NCBI GenBank assembly: GCA_037389465.1
Contig: JAZARR010000154.1
Location: 4,712,001-4,776,000 of the forward strand
Source of the DNA: Baylisascaris procyonis
Taxonomy: Eukaryota; Nematoda; Chromadorea; Rhabditida; Ascarididae
Length of the DNA: 64,000 bases
Direction: 5' to 3'
Shown piece after piece: positions 49,064 to 64,000 of the stretch. How positions within the stretch are numbered: the first letter of the stretch is position 1; each line of letters begins with the position of its first letter. Below the pieces are notes generated by a model that was not told the DNA's origin, searched no databases, and worked only from the letters and a program-made list of their open reading frames with translations. Both the position numbers and the translations under genes were made by a program.

Positions 49064-52000
49064 GCTGTTGACCTCGAATCATCGTTTCCATCGTTTGCTG
49101 CCTCGTTTTTATTATTACTCATCAACTTTTTTCGCCAAACATTTCATTGTATATTGAGATGTATTTCTTGAATACACAATTTCATAGTTTTTCGATCATT
49201 TCCTCACGTAGATGATCCAGAACCGATGACGTTTACGGAATAACGTGACATGACCGGCGTTTTGTCTTGATGGTGGAAAGCTCGAAACTTAAGTTATCTG
49301 TTCTGCTATTGTTTAAGTCGAATATATATGACATTTGCGGCCCTCTCGAATCGTCTGATCGTCTATTTCCATTTAAAATTCTCATATTTGTGGATATTTA
49401 GCGGTACGGTTGTCTTGAAGCTAGCTTCTAGCAGTGGGTATTAGGCGTTTATGAGAATATTGATCACTATTAAAGGGTTATTTCTTTCAGAGAGGGCCAT
49501 GAATGGGTGTGTATATGTTTTGTTTATCGATCTCGCATTTGATGTTTTAGCTCTCTTGTTTTCTGTATTTAATATCGTAAGCGTATTACTTCTCTATGAT
49601 GTTTTGGATTTGTTTCATTTATTGGCCTAAGGTGGTGAGAAATTTCTCTGTTAAAAATATATGTATTTAGAAAAGAAGCTGCAAGTTTTTATGATTTTGG
49701 TTTTTAAATTTTTTTTTTCAGTTGAAATTTAATGGGAGGGTACGGCAATAATATTTTTTTTCTGAATCCTGTTATTGGTTTATAAAGGGGGGAAAGGGTA
49801 AGGGAAGTTTGCAATCGTTTTTTATTCTCTTTTATGCTGAGTTGTTCAATTTTGATAACTTGTTGATATATTGCGCAGTTCCATCATATTCTCATCTTTT
49901 TCACATTGCACAATATTCTCAATAAAATATTATTTTTTAAGGAAATGTTGTATTTTGCATATTCATCTTTTCAACTATTATTTCGTTCATTCAAAAATAA
50001 GGTTGCCTTATTCGATGTTATTACAAATATGTACGACGGAACGATTGTCCCACCAAAACTTTTTTTTTTAAGGGGGAAGGGGTTTCATTGTAGTCAGAAT
50101 CATTTTGACAATTCCAAGTGGGACAATTTTTGTTTTTGTCGTTTTACTTGGTGATAGGGTTAAGCGGGAAGGGGGTGGTAAAAGGAGGGTGCTTTATCTG
50201 TATCTACTGGGTCCGAAGTTTATTTGCTACGGAAACGATCGGGATGTACTATAGTTGTTCATTATATCGTTCCTAAATGAGTTTATGCCACCTAGTAATT
50301 CCGGGATCCGACGCAGCACTGGCGAATCCGTTCACCTGCTGAGTTTCACGGAGTAGATTCCGCATAACACGGGCGTAAAACATACTGTGGGCTTGTGTTG
50401 GGATCGTTTTAGCGTGTCAGGTGCAGACACCTTCGGATGCTGCGAGGGTGAGCGATACTGGCGTTACTGTGCTGGACACATAGCTGTGAGGAGAAAATAC
50501 TAAAACAGCCAGGTGAATAGATTTGCATTCCGACTTAATTGATACAAGAGAAGCGTTTCCTTAGCAGCGAGTAGTAAGCGCAGGAATCAGTTATGAGCAG
50601 CCAGTTTGTATTTACTTATTTGCTAATGCTAGAAGCCTTCCACTTGCCCCAAGTGGCAGGTTGTTTTGCAAGTTAAACAGGGGAAATACCGATGAAATTG
50701 AAGTACCCGAATGGGAAGGTATGGCTACAAAATTAGAGAGGATGTGGGGGAATATGAATCCGGAGAAAACCTTTGGAAGATATTAGCAGTAGAGGTGAAA
50801 TAAGGTTATTGCATGCGTTTTGGCTGAAAAATCTGGAAAAAGGGTGTTGTTCTTGTGGAGTCGAAATTGCCTTCCTAGCTGAGTCTAAAAAGGAAACGGC
50901 ACCCGCGAACTTGTGGATCCTGTACCCTTACCAATAAAAAGGCAATTACCCGAATGCACGTCGGTGCGGGACGTCTTCGACGCTGTGTCAAAGTTCCACC
51001 AAGTAGGATTCTGAATTACCAAGATTCCACGTGAGGAAATCCATCCGCAAGGACAAGCTCGGAAAATCCCACTTCAACGTTCCTCCAGCGGGTCTCAAGC
51101 ATCAGTTTTTATTCCTTGCATCAACAAGACAGAGTTAAGTTCTTTTTGAATACTTTTACATCACTCATATATTTGAGTGATGAGGACCGATTTCACATTT
51201 TTACAATGTTCGTGACACTTCGGGCGTTAATCGTCAAAATCGAAGAAGTTTGCAAAAAGTGTTTGCATCTCGGATTAGCTTCCTCTCTTTATTTATTTAT
51301 TTATTTGCTTACATATTAAAGGAGTGAAAGACATTAAATGCGCTATTATCATGCTGAATAGCATAGCATAAGCCTTGTCTATCAAATATTATAGCAGTTG
51401 ATGAATATGCTAATGTTATTATTTAACTGCTAAATAGGGGTCAATGAAAGAGTACACTTGAAAACGACAACGGAAATGGTTTAAAATATATCGATTGGTA
51501 GTTTATTCTATACGCCATATATATAGCATGTACTATATAGTATGATGTAGTCGAGGTGGTAAACGGTATGAAAATATCATGAAAGATGGATATAATTTAC
51601 ACCCATCGTTTTAAATAAAGGAATAGGCTGAAACTATGGGATATATGGAGTGGTTTTGTAGAATAGGCGGAAAGTCATAGTTGAGTATGAATATGCAGAA
51701 AGTGCTGTTGAATAAACGGTATGCTCGAGGTTTAATGAATATTTTATGCACTTATTTGTTCTTTTCTTTTGAGGTGTTCTGCACATGTTGTAGAGATGCA
51801 AAGGATTTTCCTTGGTGATACACGTAAGGGGATTTCCTAAAAAATAGACAACATATTGGCATAGATGATGGATGAGAACACGTGAATATAAGATTTGAAT
51901 TGTGCATTATTTAATGTATGTGCCATTGTTTTGCATCCAAAATATCGTTTTTAGGTTACTCTATTAGTGGTACCAATCAATCTTAAAGGAGATTATAGTC

Positions 52001-53195
52001 CAACCCCCATCTCGCCTTTTATATCGATGCTTTCTATGGGAATTAACTCTTGATTTAAGATTGAACAATTAAGCAGTTTGGAGGAATTAAAGGCACCTGA
52101 AGAAGGAAGAGGAAGTAAGGGGAATCGGAAGTGCGACGGGAATCGATGTGTCGCGTGAGCGCATATTCGCTCAGCTACGTTGCACAACTGGGAAATATAA
52201 GGGTGTTAAGAGTGCTTATCGATTGTGTTTGGAAGGGGGCCCCCTGAACGAGAAGCAAGCCATGTGAAACGGTGAATCGCACCCTCACCGTCCAAAATTT
52301 ATGGTCCATATTAATGCGGGAGTCGCCGCAGGTGGGGGGGGGGGGGAGGGAGGGAGGGGGAAGATGAATTCCTAATATTATTATCGCAGATCCTCTTTGA
52401 AGAGAAGGAGCAAAACGTGGCGCTTTCGAATTGTTCCCTTTCATGATGAGTGCAGTGATTTGGAGATTGTGTCAAATCGTTCGCGAGAACGTACTTTGGC
52501 GGAATGATTCGCTTGCGCAGCCAACAGCCGTTGATAAGCGTGAGAGGAGAGAGGGAGAGATTTGGGGGGGGGGGGAGGGGAGCTGACATCGAAGCACTGT
52601 GTTCATTGACGAATGATTGCAGGTTTCTATAGAAGATAACATACAACTTGCACGCATGCAGCGATGCATGAACGCACAAGGATGGCCAATAGTGTAAGCC
52701 AACATGGATGGGGAAATGGGGGGAAGGGTGCCGAGGAGGGAAGGGGAAGCAACAGAAAGATGTTTGGTCAAGGCACAGCAATACGGCGACGGAGAGTGGG
52801 ACATGTCAGTGCGTTCTAGAGTGGGGTCCGATGTGCACGCTTGGCCGTAAAGGCCGTTCAGGGGGGTGGTGCGTTGCATCCATCATCTAGTGTGTACTTG
52901 CATTCCCCATTTCTATCGTTAGCTGGCCAATTGTATTTGATGTGTGCTGAACATTGCCCTCTCTTCAACAATCGTTGCAATGTCATCGACAACAATCGTT
53001 GAGACATGAGAAGAAACATGGCAATCAGAGGGGGGAGAGGGGGAGTCGGCCTCCTAAAAAAGCGGCAAAAATGCAGCTCAATGGTTATACGAGCTTTCGT
53101 CACTTATGGAGAGAGGGGGTCAATGTTGCAAAAGGTAGGCTAACGATGGGTCCAACTTTGAGCACATCACGACATCGTTGTCTTGGTTGTACGCC
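49064..53195. other. Intergenic between H3.3 copy 2 and block C
   Basis: No gene recognised. 50290-51090 is less AT-rich than its surroundings and may be an old transposon insertion, but I find no terminal repeats or protein motif. Purine tracts with long G-runs (52330-52362, 52540-52583, 52700-52755) precede block C, like those before blocks A and B. Confidence 0.45.
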
Positions 53196-53295
53196 GTCCG
53201 CCCCCCGATCGATACATACGTTTGGCTGAGTATCACATCGGGTAGAGGTTCTCTTTTCTGAGCATCAACTGCAGATCCTCCACATCGAGCAACCT
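53196..53295 (+). promoter_or_regulatory. Conserved non-coding block C, 2.7 kb upstream of H3.3 copy 3
   Basis: Ordered words CCGATCGATACATACG, TTTGGCTGAGTATCACAT, GGTTCTCTTTTCTGAGCAT, CAACTGCAGATCCTCCACAT and CGAGCAA, shared with A and B. The flank before it (CATCGTTGTCTTGGTTGT) also matches block A's GTTGTCGTTGGTTGT. The likely role is promoter or non-coding first exon of copy 3; CGG|gtagag is a possible donor. Confidence 0.45.
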
Positions 53296-55927
53296 GTATA
53301 TACGTTTATGCGACTTTATTTTCGATAATTTTTTGCAAAGTCTTCATTATTGGTCGCAAACTTATGTAAATCTCAATTATGGCCATATTGTAGTTTTTTT
53401 TAGCCGATATGATTTTCATTGTAATATAAGTTCAGTTAATACTACAAACGGAAAATTTCTACTATTAACTATCGCAAAAGACACATTTATGTGTGTGAAT
53501 TTGTGAATGTGTTCATTTGTGGGCGAGAATTCATCATTATTAATCCCATTTTCTCATATATTTTTTCACTATTCGATTTCAGCATATATATTTCTATATT
53601 TTTCTTTAATAATCCCATCGAATGTTTTTCAATTTTTATGAAATTTTATGGAATTTCCACATTTATTGTGGACGCAATAGTCATTTGGACGTTTGTCGAA
53701 TATGAAGCAGACATAATGCATCGTAGAGATATGAGGCATCGTCATGTTGAGATAGAGAGACGCAGACGGCTTGACGCTGAAAAATGTACGCATTCGCGTC
53801 GTTGAGAGAAGCAAAGAGTGACGAGAGAAGGCACGCCTTCTAATGCGATCGCAGTGTGGACAGCGGTCTGCGTATATCGTTTGGTTGTGATAATCGAGAT
53901 GGTTTTTTAAGAATGAAAGGAACAGTCAGCCTCAGGTTCCGTGAGTTGTCGCAGATGAGATGATCTGCTGTGCAGTGCTATAGGTAAGCTTTCAAGAGTA
54001 GGAGTTGTTCAAGGCGTCGCCATCCTCAAGCTCAAGCTCATGCTAGATTCAGCGTTAAGTTCGAGCTAATCTCAGCACTTAACAATATTAGCCGAATTTT
54101 GCGAAGTCCACTTTAAAAATTTGATATTCCAGAAATTGAAAGACAACCTCTTGCTTTTAACTGCCATTTATTCAGTTTAGAGGTCTTTAGACCTAGAGAT
54201 ATATGCAGAAAATAGAATACGAAGGCGGGGAATCTAAAGCAATTTCCTTCCTCACTTTATTTGCTCTCCGTCATCAACAAAACTCAGCCAAGTGGATTTA
54301 TTGCAGAAAAATATATGCACTTCTTCATACCTTTCAGTTTCACCTCACCTGACCTCTTTTTGGAAGGACAAGATCAGGTAATGCATACGTCAACCCTGTA
54401 AATAGATTCCACTAGAAGATTTTCGAGGTAGGAATGTTTGAAGTCATATTTCTGCCCCCATTCCTATTCAAAACTTTGTTCGGTTATGTAAGTAACAAGT
54501 GAAACGTACTACGCCGATTACCTGTGGTTTTTGCCTGTTTCACTGTTCTGATGAACTCAGCTATACTCTGTGATCTGGAGGGTAAAATTCACACTGTAGT
54601 TTCGTTACTAATGAAGTTTTAATCGGTGGCAAGTTTTGCTTTTTTTCGAGTTTTAAGATTCCTATCTGAAGAAATTAGGATCCCAACTCACTGACCGGTA
54701 GTCACTGAGTCATAGGGAGTAAGAAACAGATCGGTTTAAATTATATTAATATGGAAACAAAATTCGGCAAGAGTCTGATCCCACAGTCGCCCGTCAGAAG
54801 TCAACAGTTGTCCTTTGCTTGTAGCGCGCCCCCCCCACCCCCCCCCCAAAAAAAACCAAAATTCGGTCGTTCTGTAGCGCTGGATTACCGAAGGAAGATT
54901 ACGAAATTTTAACCATTTCTACCTGGCTAAATCCGAATGCGTCGTTCAGGCAACGTCGAATAGTCTAATGATGGAAACCGTCGATGCACAATTTTTTTGC
55001 ATATTTTTGCATATGAAAATATTTGAACGCTGAATTTTAATGTCGCTTCGTTTTTGTATTTTGTTGAACAGTTAGCCAGAGATGAGCAGAGTAATTGTGA
55101 ATAATTTTTCTTAGAAATTTTGAGTTTATTAGAATTCGATTTGCATAAATGCATATCGCTGAGATCTTCCTCTTATCTCGCGCTTGTCTCACAGAAAAAC
55201 AAAATTTGCTTAAAACCTCACTCATACTGTTCCCTATTCCGGGAAAAAAGCATAAGCTAAAATATGCTGAATTTCTTCTTTGTGAATCGATCCCATAGCT
55301 GATCGCTGGTTATTTCTGAAGTGATAGTTAGTGATCCAAGCATTATCAAATAAAATAATCCGTTCCTCTAATAAATCTGGTTTGAGATGAAAAATATTTA
55401 TTATTGGAAAATATTTTTTCCTTAGGTTTAGTTTTGTGGTTTTTTTTTGTAAATTTTTGAAAGAAAATAAAAATGTTCCCTTGTAATTTACATTTTCATG
55501 ATTCAAAGAAAAAAACAACTGCAACAATTGATAGAACAGTTGCTTTATCTCTTATTTAAATATTAAAATCATCACCCTCACGGAATATTAAAATAGATTT
55601 TTCAAGACCGGTTGAATATATAAACGAGTTGACAGAGAAACTCAATCGCCAATTTGTCGACCACTTTCACCAACCGTTGATGTTGAACCATTCGAAAATT
55701 TTTATCGCTACTTAGGTTTTATTTAGGTGTGCTGAATGAAGATGCTCGAACTTTACAATAACACGCTGTAAAATTCGACCACTCAACTAAGCGACCGCAT
55801 CACGGCTTTGAAATTCAAAAAGTAGCCGTAGGTTTTTGCGCGCCAAATTCAAATGTAATAATCGAACAGTAGTGTTTACGTCGGCACTCGCAAAATCAGT
55901 TTCATTTCTGTGTATGTATTCTTTCAG
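53296..55927. other. AT-rich stretch between block C and H3.3 copy 3
   Basis: No gene recognised. C-runs at 54829-54847. It ends at acceptor GTATTCTTTCAG (55927). Short open frames on the minus strand (54927-55527) are AT-rich and motif-free. Confidence 0.45.
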
Positions 55928-55957
55928 TTTCTGAATCTCGAAACCTAGACGCTCAAA

Positions 55958-57050
<1,093 letters not shown>

Positions 57051-59038
57051 AACGAACGACACCACTCAGTTGAGATCATTGTTTCAGCTTCACAGTTCAT
57101 CGTATTTCCCATTTTACTGCCTCAAATTTTATTTCATTTATTACATCTCTTTTTATTTCTTTTCCATCCGACATTTCTTCTTTGTAATATAACATACATA
57201 CCGCTTCATATTGTTGGTAGGAAGTGTCTGGCATTAACCTGTAATGCGTAGCGGAAAGGAGGGGGGGGGGTGAAGGAAGTATTTTGAAAGCTCTTTGACC
57301 TTCAAAGCCGCAGCGTACGAAATCTGACAAATTTATTAAATTTTCTCTCTCATCCATCAGTTTTGCAGCAATTTTTTCCTCAGGTTTTATTGCATTGAGG
57401 AGCCTTTAAAAAATTGCTATTTGGCGCTTTTGTCCGCTCCCGCATGTCTTGCACTCAAGCGATGACGGCCATTCTAGCGGCACCAAGCATTTTTTTCTTT
57501 TTTTTTTTGGAATTCATTCATATTTGTAAGGGTATTTCCTATCGGCTGAATATGAAGATTTTCAAAGTAAGTAGACAGGTGAAGGGGTTTCATTCTCATC
57601 GAATCACTTCGTTTCTCTACATAGCGGTCACATTTTCATCGCATTATATATATGCGTGTGTGTGTTCTTTGCAGTTTTATTCATTGCTGACGTTCTGTGT
57701 TTGTGTATATTTCGTTCCACATTCTCTACTTCGTAAGTGTTGTACTCGTTGTGCTTATCAATAAACCCTTTCGTTTTACTGGGGCTATGATGAATGTGGA
57801 CGCTGGAATGCAAATAGCAAAATACAGGTAAGCAAAACAGCACACCAAGGTGATTTATTTCGCTTATTGAGTATTTGTAGTGACCATTTGTGACCGTTTG
57901 TTGAGTGGCATATCGAGGGGCAAATGGATATGAAAATAATAAATTATATTCAAAAGGATTTGTGATGATTAATTGGGGACATCAATAGAGATTTGCAGTG
58001 GAGAACAGATTTTTCTAGATCGAAGAAATTGCGTAGTTTTATGTGTTGTAACCACTTACCAAATTTATCACACATACAAACACAAAGCAAAACATCCATT
58101 AAGATGGCGCTTCAAATTGTTGATGCGATGTGGTTTTTATGGTTTACCTCGTCATTATCTGCAATATAAACGTTCATTTAGCCATGTAGGATTCTGTATT
58201 CACATTGCCAATTGAAATTTTTCATTAACGTTGAAATTAACTTATAGAATCTAGAGTTGTGAACTTACTGAACGGAATGTCAAATTCGATTATTGCTGAT
58301 TTATCGCCCATTTGAGAATCGCTTCTAGCGGCAACTTGCACCGCGTACCTATAAAAATGTCACTTGTAAATAATGTCTCGAAAAGATTCATTTTAAAGAA
58401 TTTCAATTCCCCTCCTAAAGCGAATATGATGGGGGTGGTAATGCTCATTCCTCTATCCCCTCTACACTGTCCGTTCTTCTCTCGGTACAGTTGTATAGGT
58501 GCTTTATCTTTTTTCTTTGAAAAAGCAAATAAATAAATGAACTGTACAAAATTTTTGAGTGATACGCTAGCTACGATTTTTGTCCATAATGCATAATAAT
58601 ACTTTGCAAGAGTCGCTATATTTCGCCATTAGTATCCAACAAACGGTGATTTATTTTTAAGAAGAAATGATTTTCGTGGCATTGCCCTTAATGCTTTGAA
58701 AAAAATTAAACTTTTTTTCATCCAAACGTGTTATTAAACTTTATTATGCTTGGCATGAACTGCTATAGAGAAAAAGAGGGAAAGGAAATATGCTACTAAA
58801 GAAGATGAGGGAAACATTGATGTATAAAAATAGGACGCCTAAATTCGACATTCTATAACTTAAAATAGCCAAAAATGAGAAAAACCTAAATATTTTATGA
58901 TTCAATTATCAAAGGCCCTACATAAATTCATCGATTTCTATCCATTTATATTGTTTTAAGTATATATTTAAGTATTTAAGCAAGTAAATCACTCATATTA
59001 AAAATGGATCACAAACCATATTTCTCTCTAAGAACTCA
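57051..59038. other. Stretch between H3.3 copy 3 and the minus-strand gene
   Basis: No further gene recognised. 3' UTR of copy 3 at the left; AATAAA at 57762 is the first clear polyadenylation signal but lies 700 bp downstream. G-run of nine near 57261. Confidence 0.45.
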
Positions 59039-59212
59039 TCAACCAGATAAATTAAATTGTGAAAGATTTAACCTCATAGCATCTTGCAAAAGAGTTTTTG
59101 GAATCAACACTTCGATGGTTCCATTGATGGGCACTTCATTATGTTCGATCGCTATCCACTTGGAATCTTCACTGATTGGCAGTGGAGTTATCAACGTTGT
59201 ATAAGCATAAAA
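59039..59212 (-). CDS. Probable C-terminal coding segment of the FN3 gene, with stop
   Basis: The minus strand reads FYAYTTLITPLPISEDSKW, then IAIEHNEVPINGTIEVLIPK and TLLQDAMRLNLSQFNLSG, then TGA (59039-59041). This is the second half of a fibronectin type III domain: C strand ending Y-T-T, W, then N-G-T-I-E-V-L, P-K-T, and N-x-S-G near the end. It would complete the domain begun in the exon at 62512-62624. Against it, TAA lies just upstream in frame and no AG acceptor is present between, so the exact 5' boundary is unexplained. It could be an isolated pseudo-exon. Confidence 0.45.
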   Translation of the reverse strand, partial: FYAYTTLITPLPISEDSKWIAIEHNEVPINGTIEVLIPKTLLQDAMRLNLSQFNLSG

Positions 59213-59312
59213 TTAAAGCAGATATTCAATTAAGTCAAAAGATACAACTATGTCAAAAACATACTATGTCGAAAAAAGAAAGATACTAAATTAATGAAAT
59301 TGAATTACAATA

Positions 59313-59432
59313 GATTAAATTAAATTAAATTAAATTAAACTAAATTAAATTAAATTAAATTAAATTAAATTAAATTAAATTAAATTAATTAAATTAAATT
59401 AAATTAAATTAAATTAAATTAAATTAAATTGA
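59313..59432. repeat. (TTAAA)n pentanucleotide tract
   Basis: About two dozen TTAAA units with single interruptions. First member of a 3-kb zone of simple repeats lying in the presumed intron of the FN3 gene. Confidence 0.95.
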
Positions 59433-59639
59433 TTGAATGAGATGAAATTGAACTTAAAAAAATTAATTGCATTAAATTAAATTAAATTGAACTAAATTAA
59501 ACTTAATTGAACTAAATTGAATTAAACTACACTAAGTAAATTAATTAAACTAAATAAAACAAAATGAAAGTGAACTGAATCAAAATAACTGAATCAAGAT
59601 CAAAACTGAAACAAACTACAAACATTATTTTGATTCATT

Positions 59640-60235
59640 TTGATTCAGTTTTAACTGAAACAAACTACAAACCATAAACTACATACCACAAATTACAAAC
59701 TTTAAACAACAAACTAAAACTATAAACTACAAACTACGAATTATAAACTTCAAACTATAAACCACGAACTATGATCAACAAGCTATAAGCTACAAACTAC
59801 AAACTACAAAAAATAAACTATAAACTACAAACTAAAACTGTAAACTACTAACTACAAAATATAAACTGTAAACTACAAAATATAAAATACTGATTAAATG
59901 AATTAATTAGATTTGAATAAATTAAATTAAACTAAACTTGATTAAATTGAGTTGAATTAAATTAAATTGATCAAATTAAGTAAACTAAATTGACGGAATG
60001 AATTATATTGAATTAAAGTGGATTAAATTAAATTGAATCGAACAAACAAACCTAAACTACGAACTATAAACTATAAGCTATAGACTGCAAACGACGAACT
60101 ACGAACTACAAACTGTAAACTACAAACTATAAACTATAAACTAGAAACTATAAACTACAAAAAGCAAACAATAAACTACAAAATATAAACCACCGACTAC
60201 AAACCACAAACTGCAAACTATAAACCACAAATATA
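59640..60235. repeat. Degenerate AAACTACAAACTATAA tandem repeat
   Basis: Dozens of 7-14 bp words built from AAACTAC and AAACTATA, interrupted at 59885-60055 by ATTAAATTGAA words. A short second block lies at 61170-61290. Confidence 0.85.
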
Positions 60236-60465
60236 GATCATAGATCGAAGACCATGAATCAAAGATTACAGATCATAGATCGAAGATCATGGATCATAGA
60301 CCAAAGGTCACAGATCAAAGATCATAGATCGAAGATCGTGAATCATTGATCAAAGATCACAGATCATGGATCGAAGATCAAAGATCACACATCAAAGATC
60401 ACAGATCACATATCAAAGATCATAGATCAAAGGTCACAGATCGAAGATCACAGATCACAGATAAA
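60236..60465. repeat. Degenerate GATCAAAGATCACA tandem repeat
   Basis: Repeating words ATAGATC, AAAGATC and ACAGATC, period about 7-14 bp. Recurs at 60775-60945. Confidence 0.85.
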
Positions 60466-61080
60466 AAAATTTTTAAAATTTTTGCTTGATTTTCAAGGTT
60501 CAATAAGATCGCAAGTATCAAAGACCCGGACGGATGCCTAATCGAAATTTTGAAAAAATTTTTGCTATCTCGGATCGACATTTTTGGTGCCAAATTTGAA
60601 TCAATTTGAAAAAAATTTTTTTGTCGACGTTAGATATCAAAGTTGACGATGTTCGGAAGAAAAATTTTCTTTCATACTTTTGCTTGATCCCCAAGGTTTA
60701 ATATGACCGCAAGTGTCAAAGGCACGGACAATAAATAAATAAATGATTAAATGAATGAATAAATAAATAAACATGATCAAGGACCAAGAGTCAAAGATCC
60801 AAGAACATAAATCAAAGATCATAGATCACGATCAATGATGATAGATCACAGATCAAAAATCACAGATCAAAGATCATAGACCAAAGATCAAAGATCATAG
60901 ATCATAGATCAAAGGTCACAGATCGAAGATCACAGATCATAGATAAAAAATTTTTTAAAATTTTTGCTTGATTTCCAAGGTTCAATAAGACCGCAAGTGT
61001 CAAAGACCCGGACAGATGCCAAATCAAAATTTGGAAAAAAATTTTTTTTACCTCAAGTCGACATTTTTGGTGTTAAACGT
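60458..61080. repeat. Dispersed direct repeat, two copies and a partial third
   Basis: 60458-60597 and 60941-61075 match over about 135 bp (AAAATTTTTGCTTGATTT, CAAGGTTCAATAAGA, CGCAAG, AAAGACCCGGAC, GACATTTTTGGTG). A third partial copy lies at 60660-60730. Copies are joined by GATC-type simple repeats, giving a higher-order period of about 480 bp. Confidence 0.85.
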
Positions 61081-61309
61081 CTATCTTGTTTTATCTTCAA
61101 ATGTTGAGGTTGCAGCTGCGCACGTTTTTTGTTTTTCGTTTTTTTTGTAGTTCCGCTGTTCTTTTTTTCTATAAAACCATAAACCGCAAACTGCAAACTA
61201 TAAACCACAAACTACAACCATGAATTACAAACTATGAACTATAAGGTACAAACTACAAACTATAAATTATAAAATGCAAACTACAAACAAATTATATAAA
61301 TTAAACAAA

Positions 61310-62446
<1,137 letters not shown>

Positions 62447-62511
62447 TCGATCATAATTTCGCTCATAAACGTCAAAGAATGATTGAAAAGAAAGGAAAAG
62501 AAATATTTTAC

Positions 62512-63725
62512 CGTAAGCGCTGCAACGTTGTTCGGTTTCCTTTTATCATAGAGAACACTGAACCGTACATGTGCATCACCGTTCACATCGACCATCACGT
62601 TCACACCATCTGGGGCTGCGAAGACTAAAAAAAAGCTGCTAAAGTATAATAAACAAAAGGCTTATTTGTAGCCCCATTGGAAGTGACCTCTCTTAAGAAT
62701 TCACGGCTTTAAGAAACCAAAGAATTGATATGCAAATATTGCGACATATTATGACGGCAATGAATAGCTTGAGATCAGCCGCATCGACTGGTCACTAGCG
62801 ATAATGGGCTTTTAGTTAGTATGCTGTAAGAATCATAAGATATTCGCATTACCTGTATAAATTTCACGAGCTATCCACGAATTTTTCAGAAATTTGAAAA
62901 CAACAACAATGGTCATTTTTTTACTAGCGAAAAGAGCGAAAATGGAAATGAAATCGAACAAAGCAACATACGTCCACTACGCGTCCTGAAATGAATCACT
63001 TCACTTGGTGGGCCTTCGGCTATTTCGTTCCTTGCGGCAACGCGTAAACGATAATCACAATCGCGTCGAATGCCCAGCATTTCACCGTTGAACAAATACT
63101 GTAGTTAGTCTCATTATATGTGACGCTTTATTTCGTTAAAAAATCTTATTGTTACTTATTTGTGGGCAATAACAGCATACTTTAACAGGAATGAGAAGCG
63201 TGATAAAGCAGCTGACGCAAAATCTGTTTTTTCTTCATCTCGCCCACCTGATCAACCACTTTCATGAGTTGCGAATAAAAAATACAGAATAGAAGCTTTA
63301 TATTTAAAAAAAAAATGCAGATTAGTAGCTCTATGTATGCATAAATCTTCTATAGACGTTTCGTTATTCTAAAGTAAAACGCGTGCAAATATTTCGACTC
63401 GCTTTCCTATAAATAAATGCCTATAATTTGCTTCGAAGGTGATCGATCAACATGAAAGATGATGGGAGAGGTGGTGCACATTATATGTGCAAAATTTTTT
63501 AAACGAAATCTTCAGTTAACACCCAAGTTGAAATTGATGGCGAAAACAAACGTATATGCATGCATAGAGATAACTACGAAAATCCGCCTCGTGCGCGTAA
63601 ATGAGGACGCCAAATATACTATAATTTCGGCAGCATTCATTACCTCATCCCTTTCATATCCTTCTAACTGTACAAAGTAGGAGGGCAAATATTCTCGTGG
63701 TATATTTTGGCGGTAATTCCTTGCG
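62512..63725 (-). CDS. Fibronectin type III domain protein, partial (three exons)
   Basis: Minus-strand exons in reading order: 63725-63644, 63098-62972 and 62624-62512. Each is flanked by AG and GT with agreeing phases (2 in, 0, 1, 0 out). The first two join to give YLPSYFVQLEGYERDE, YLFNGEMLGIRRDC, then DYRLRVAARNEIAEGPPSEV and IHFRTRSG: the classical second half of an FN3 domain (Y-x-V strand C, Y-R-L-R-V-x-A-x-N strand F, G-x-x-x-S-E strand G). The third opens the next domain (LFAAPDGVNVMVDVNGD, AHVRFSVLYDKRKPNN). Tandem FN3 domains are typical of cell-adhesion molecules, axon-guidance receptors and receptor phosphatases; I cannot tell which. The 5' part lies beyond the right edge. A further segment may be at 59039-59212. 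Confidence 0.75.
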
Positions 63726-64000
63726 CTTGAGGAAGAAAAAATTCGTATGAACGAACTCAAAGGATAAAATAGCATTAGTTAAGGACAAGCATTAGCTAAC
63801 CCCGGAAACAGTTTGCCTCAAGCACTATTTCAGGATTGCAGCAATCGACCAGCAAAAGGAGTGTATCACTCTTAGTTAGATGGTCGTTTTGGTGAAGCAG
63901 TTAAAAACTCATCAAGCTTGAGTGCACTGTACAACAAAAAAATATTGATAATTTTTTTCCAACTCCTCCATAATATGATGAAATCCCTTGCTTGTAACTT
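63726..64000 (-). other. Right edge, presumed intron of the FN3 gene
   Basis: No exon recognised. The preceding exon must end in phase 2 and supply the first half of the FN3 domain; it is not within this stretch as far as I can see. Confidence 0.4.

Noticed and set aside
50290..51090. Transposon in the less AT-rich segment
   Set aside because: No terminal repeats, target duplications or transposase or RT motif could be recognised on either strand.
52311..52879. Pro/Ser-rich minus-strand open frames
   Set aside because: Produced by the purine-rich G-run tracts on the plus strand upstream of block C; no start context or domain.

Overview
The window looks like nuclear DNA of an invertebrate animal, most probably a nematode. 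The reasons are spliced genes whose introns end in the T-rich 3' splice signal TTTCAG, histone H3.3 genes with introns, splice acceptors close upstream of start codons (5' UTR introns or spliced-leader acceptors), an AT-rich background and a eukaryotic tRNA-Ala. There are no bacterial operons or Shine-Dalgarno sites. The species is not identifiable from what I can see.

Left half, 3.2-31.9 kb, plus strand: one gene of about 28.7 kb for a TPR protein of the APPBP2 (amyloid protein-binding protein 2, PAT1) family. Exons were joined by hand from splice phase and by comparison with the human protein as I remember it. The N-terminal exons (3242-8325) and the C-terminal exons (29717-31933) are clean. 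The middle exons (about 14.6-16.8 kb) are recognisable but broken by fragments of a 38-bp repeat. Two minisatellites fill two introns: about 145 copies of a 38-bp unit (8857-14397) and about 100 copies of a 130-bp unit (16962-29645), together 18.2 kb. The very long minus-strand reading frames over the second array are a by-product of its pyrimidine-rich minus strand, not genes. Another intron carries a reverse-transcriptase scrap and a 24-bp-stem hairpin.

Centre and right, 32-57 kb: gene-poor DNA with one tRNA-Ala(CGC) at 36065, then three histone H3.3 genes (40165, 47924, 55958). Each has the same three-exon structure, encodes the same 136-residue protein, and has a splice acceptor exactly 30 nt before the ATG. 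Two to three kb upstream of each lies a related non-coding block, bracketed by G-rich purine tracts, so a 7-8 kb unit has been triplicated. The codons of copy 2 are a mosaic of copies 1 and 3, which suggests gene conversion.

Right end, 59-64 kb: a minus-strand gene with fibronectin type III domains enters from beyond the right edge. Three exons are well supported (62512-63725), and a probable further segment lies at 59039-59212. They are separated by 3 kb of layered AT-rich simple repeats ending in a (TA)n tract.

I see no prokaryotic-type system, CRISPR array or virus. The most notable objects are the minisatellite-filled APPBP2 gene with its scrambled centre, and the H3.3 triplication with its conserved upstream blocks.
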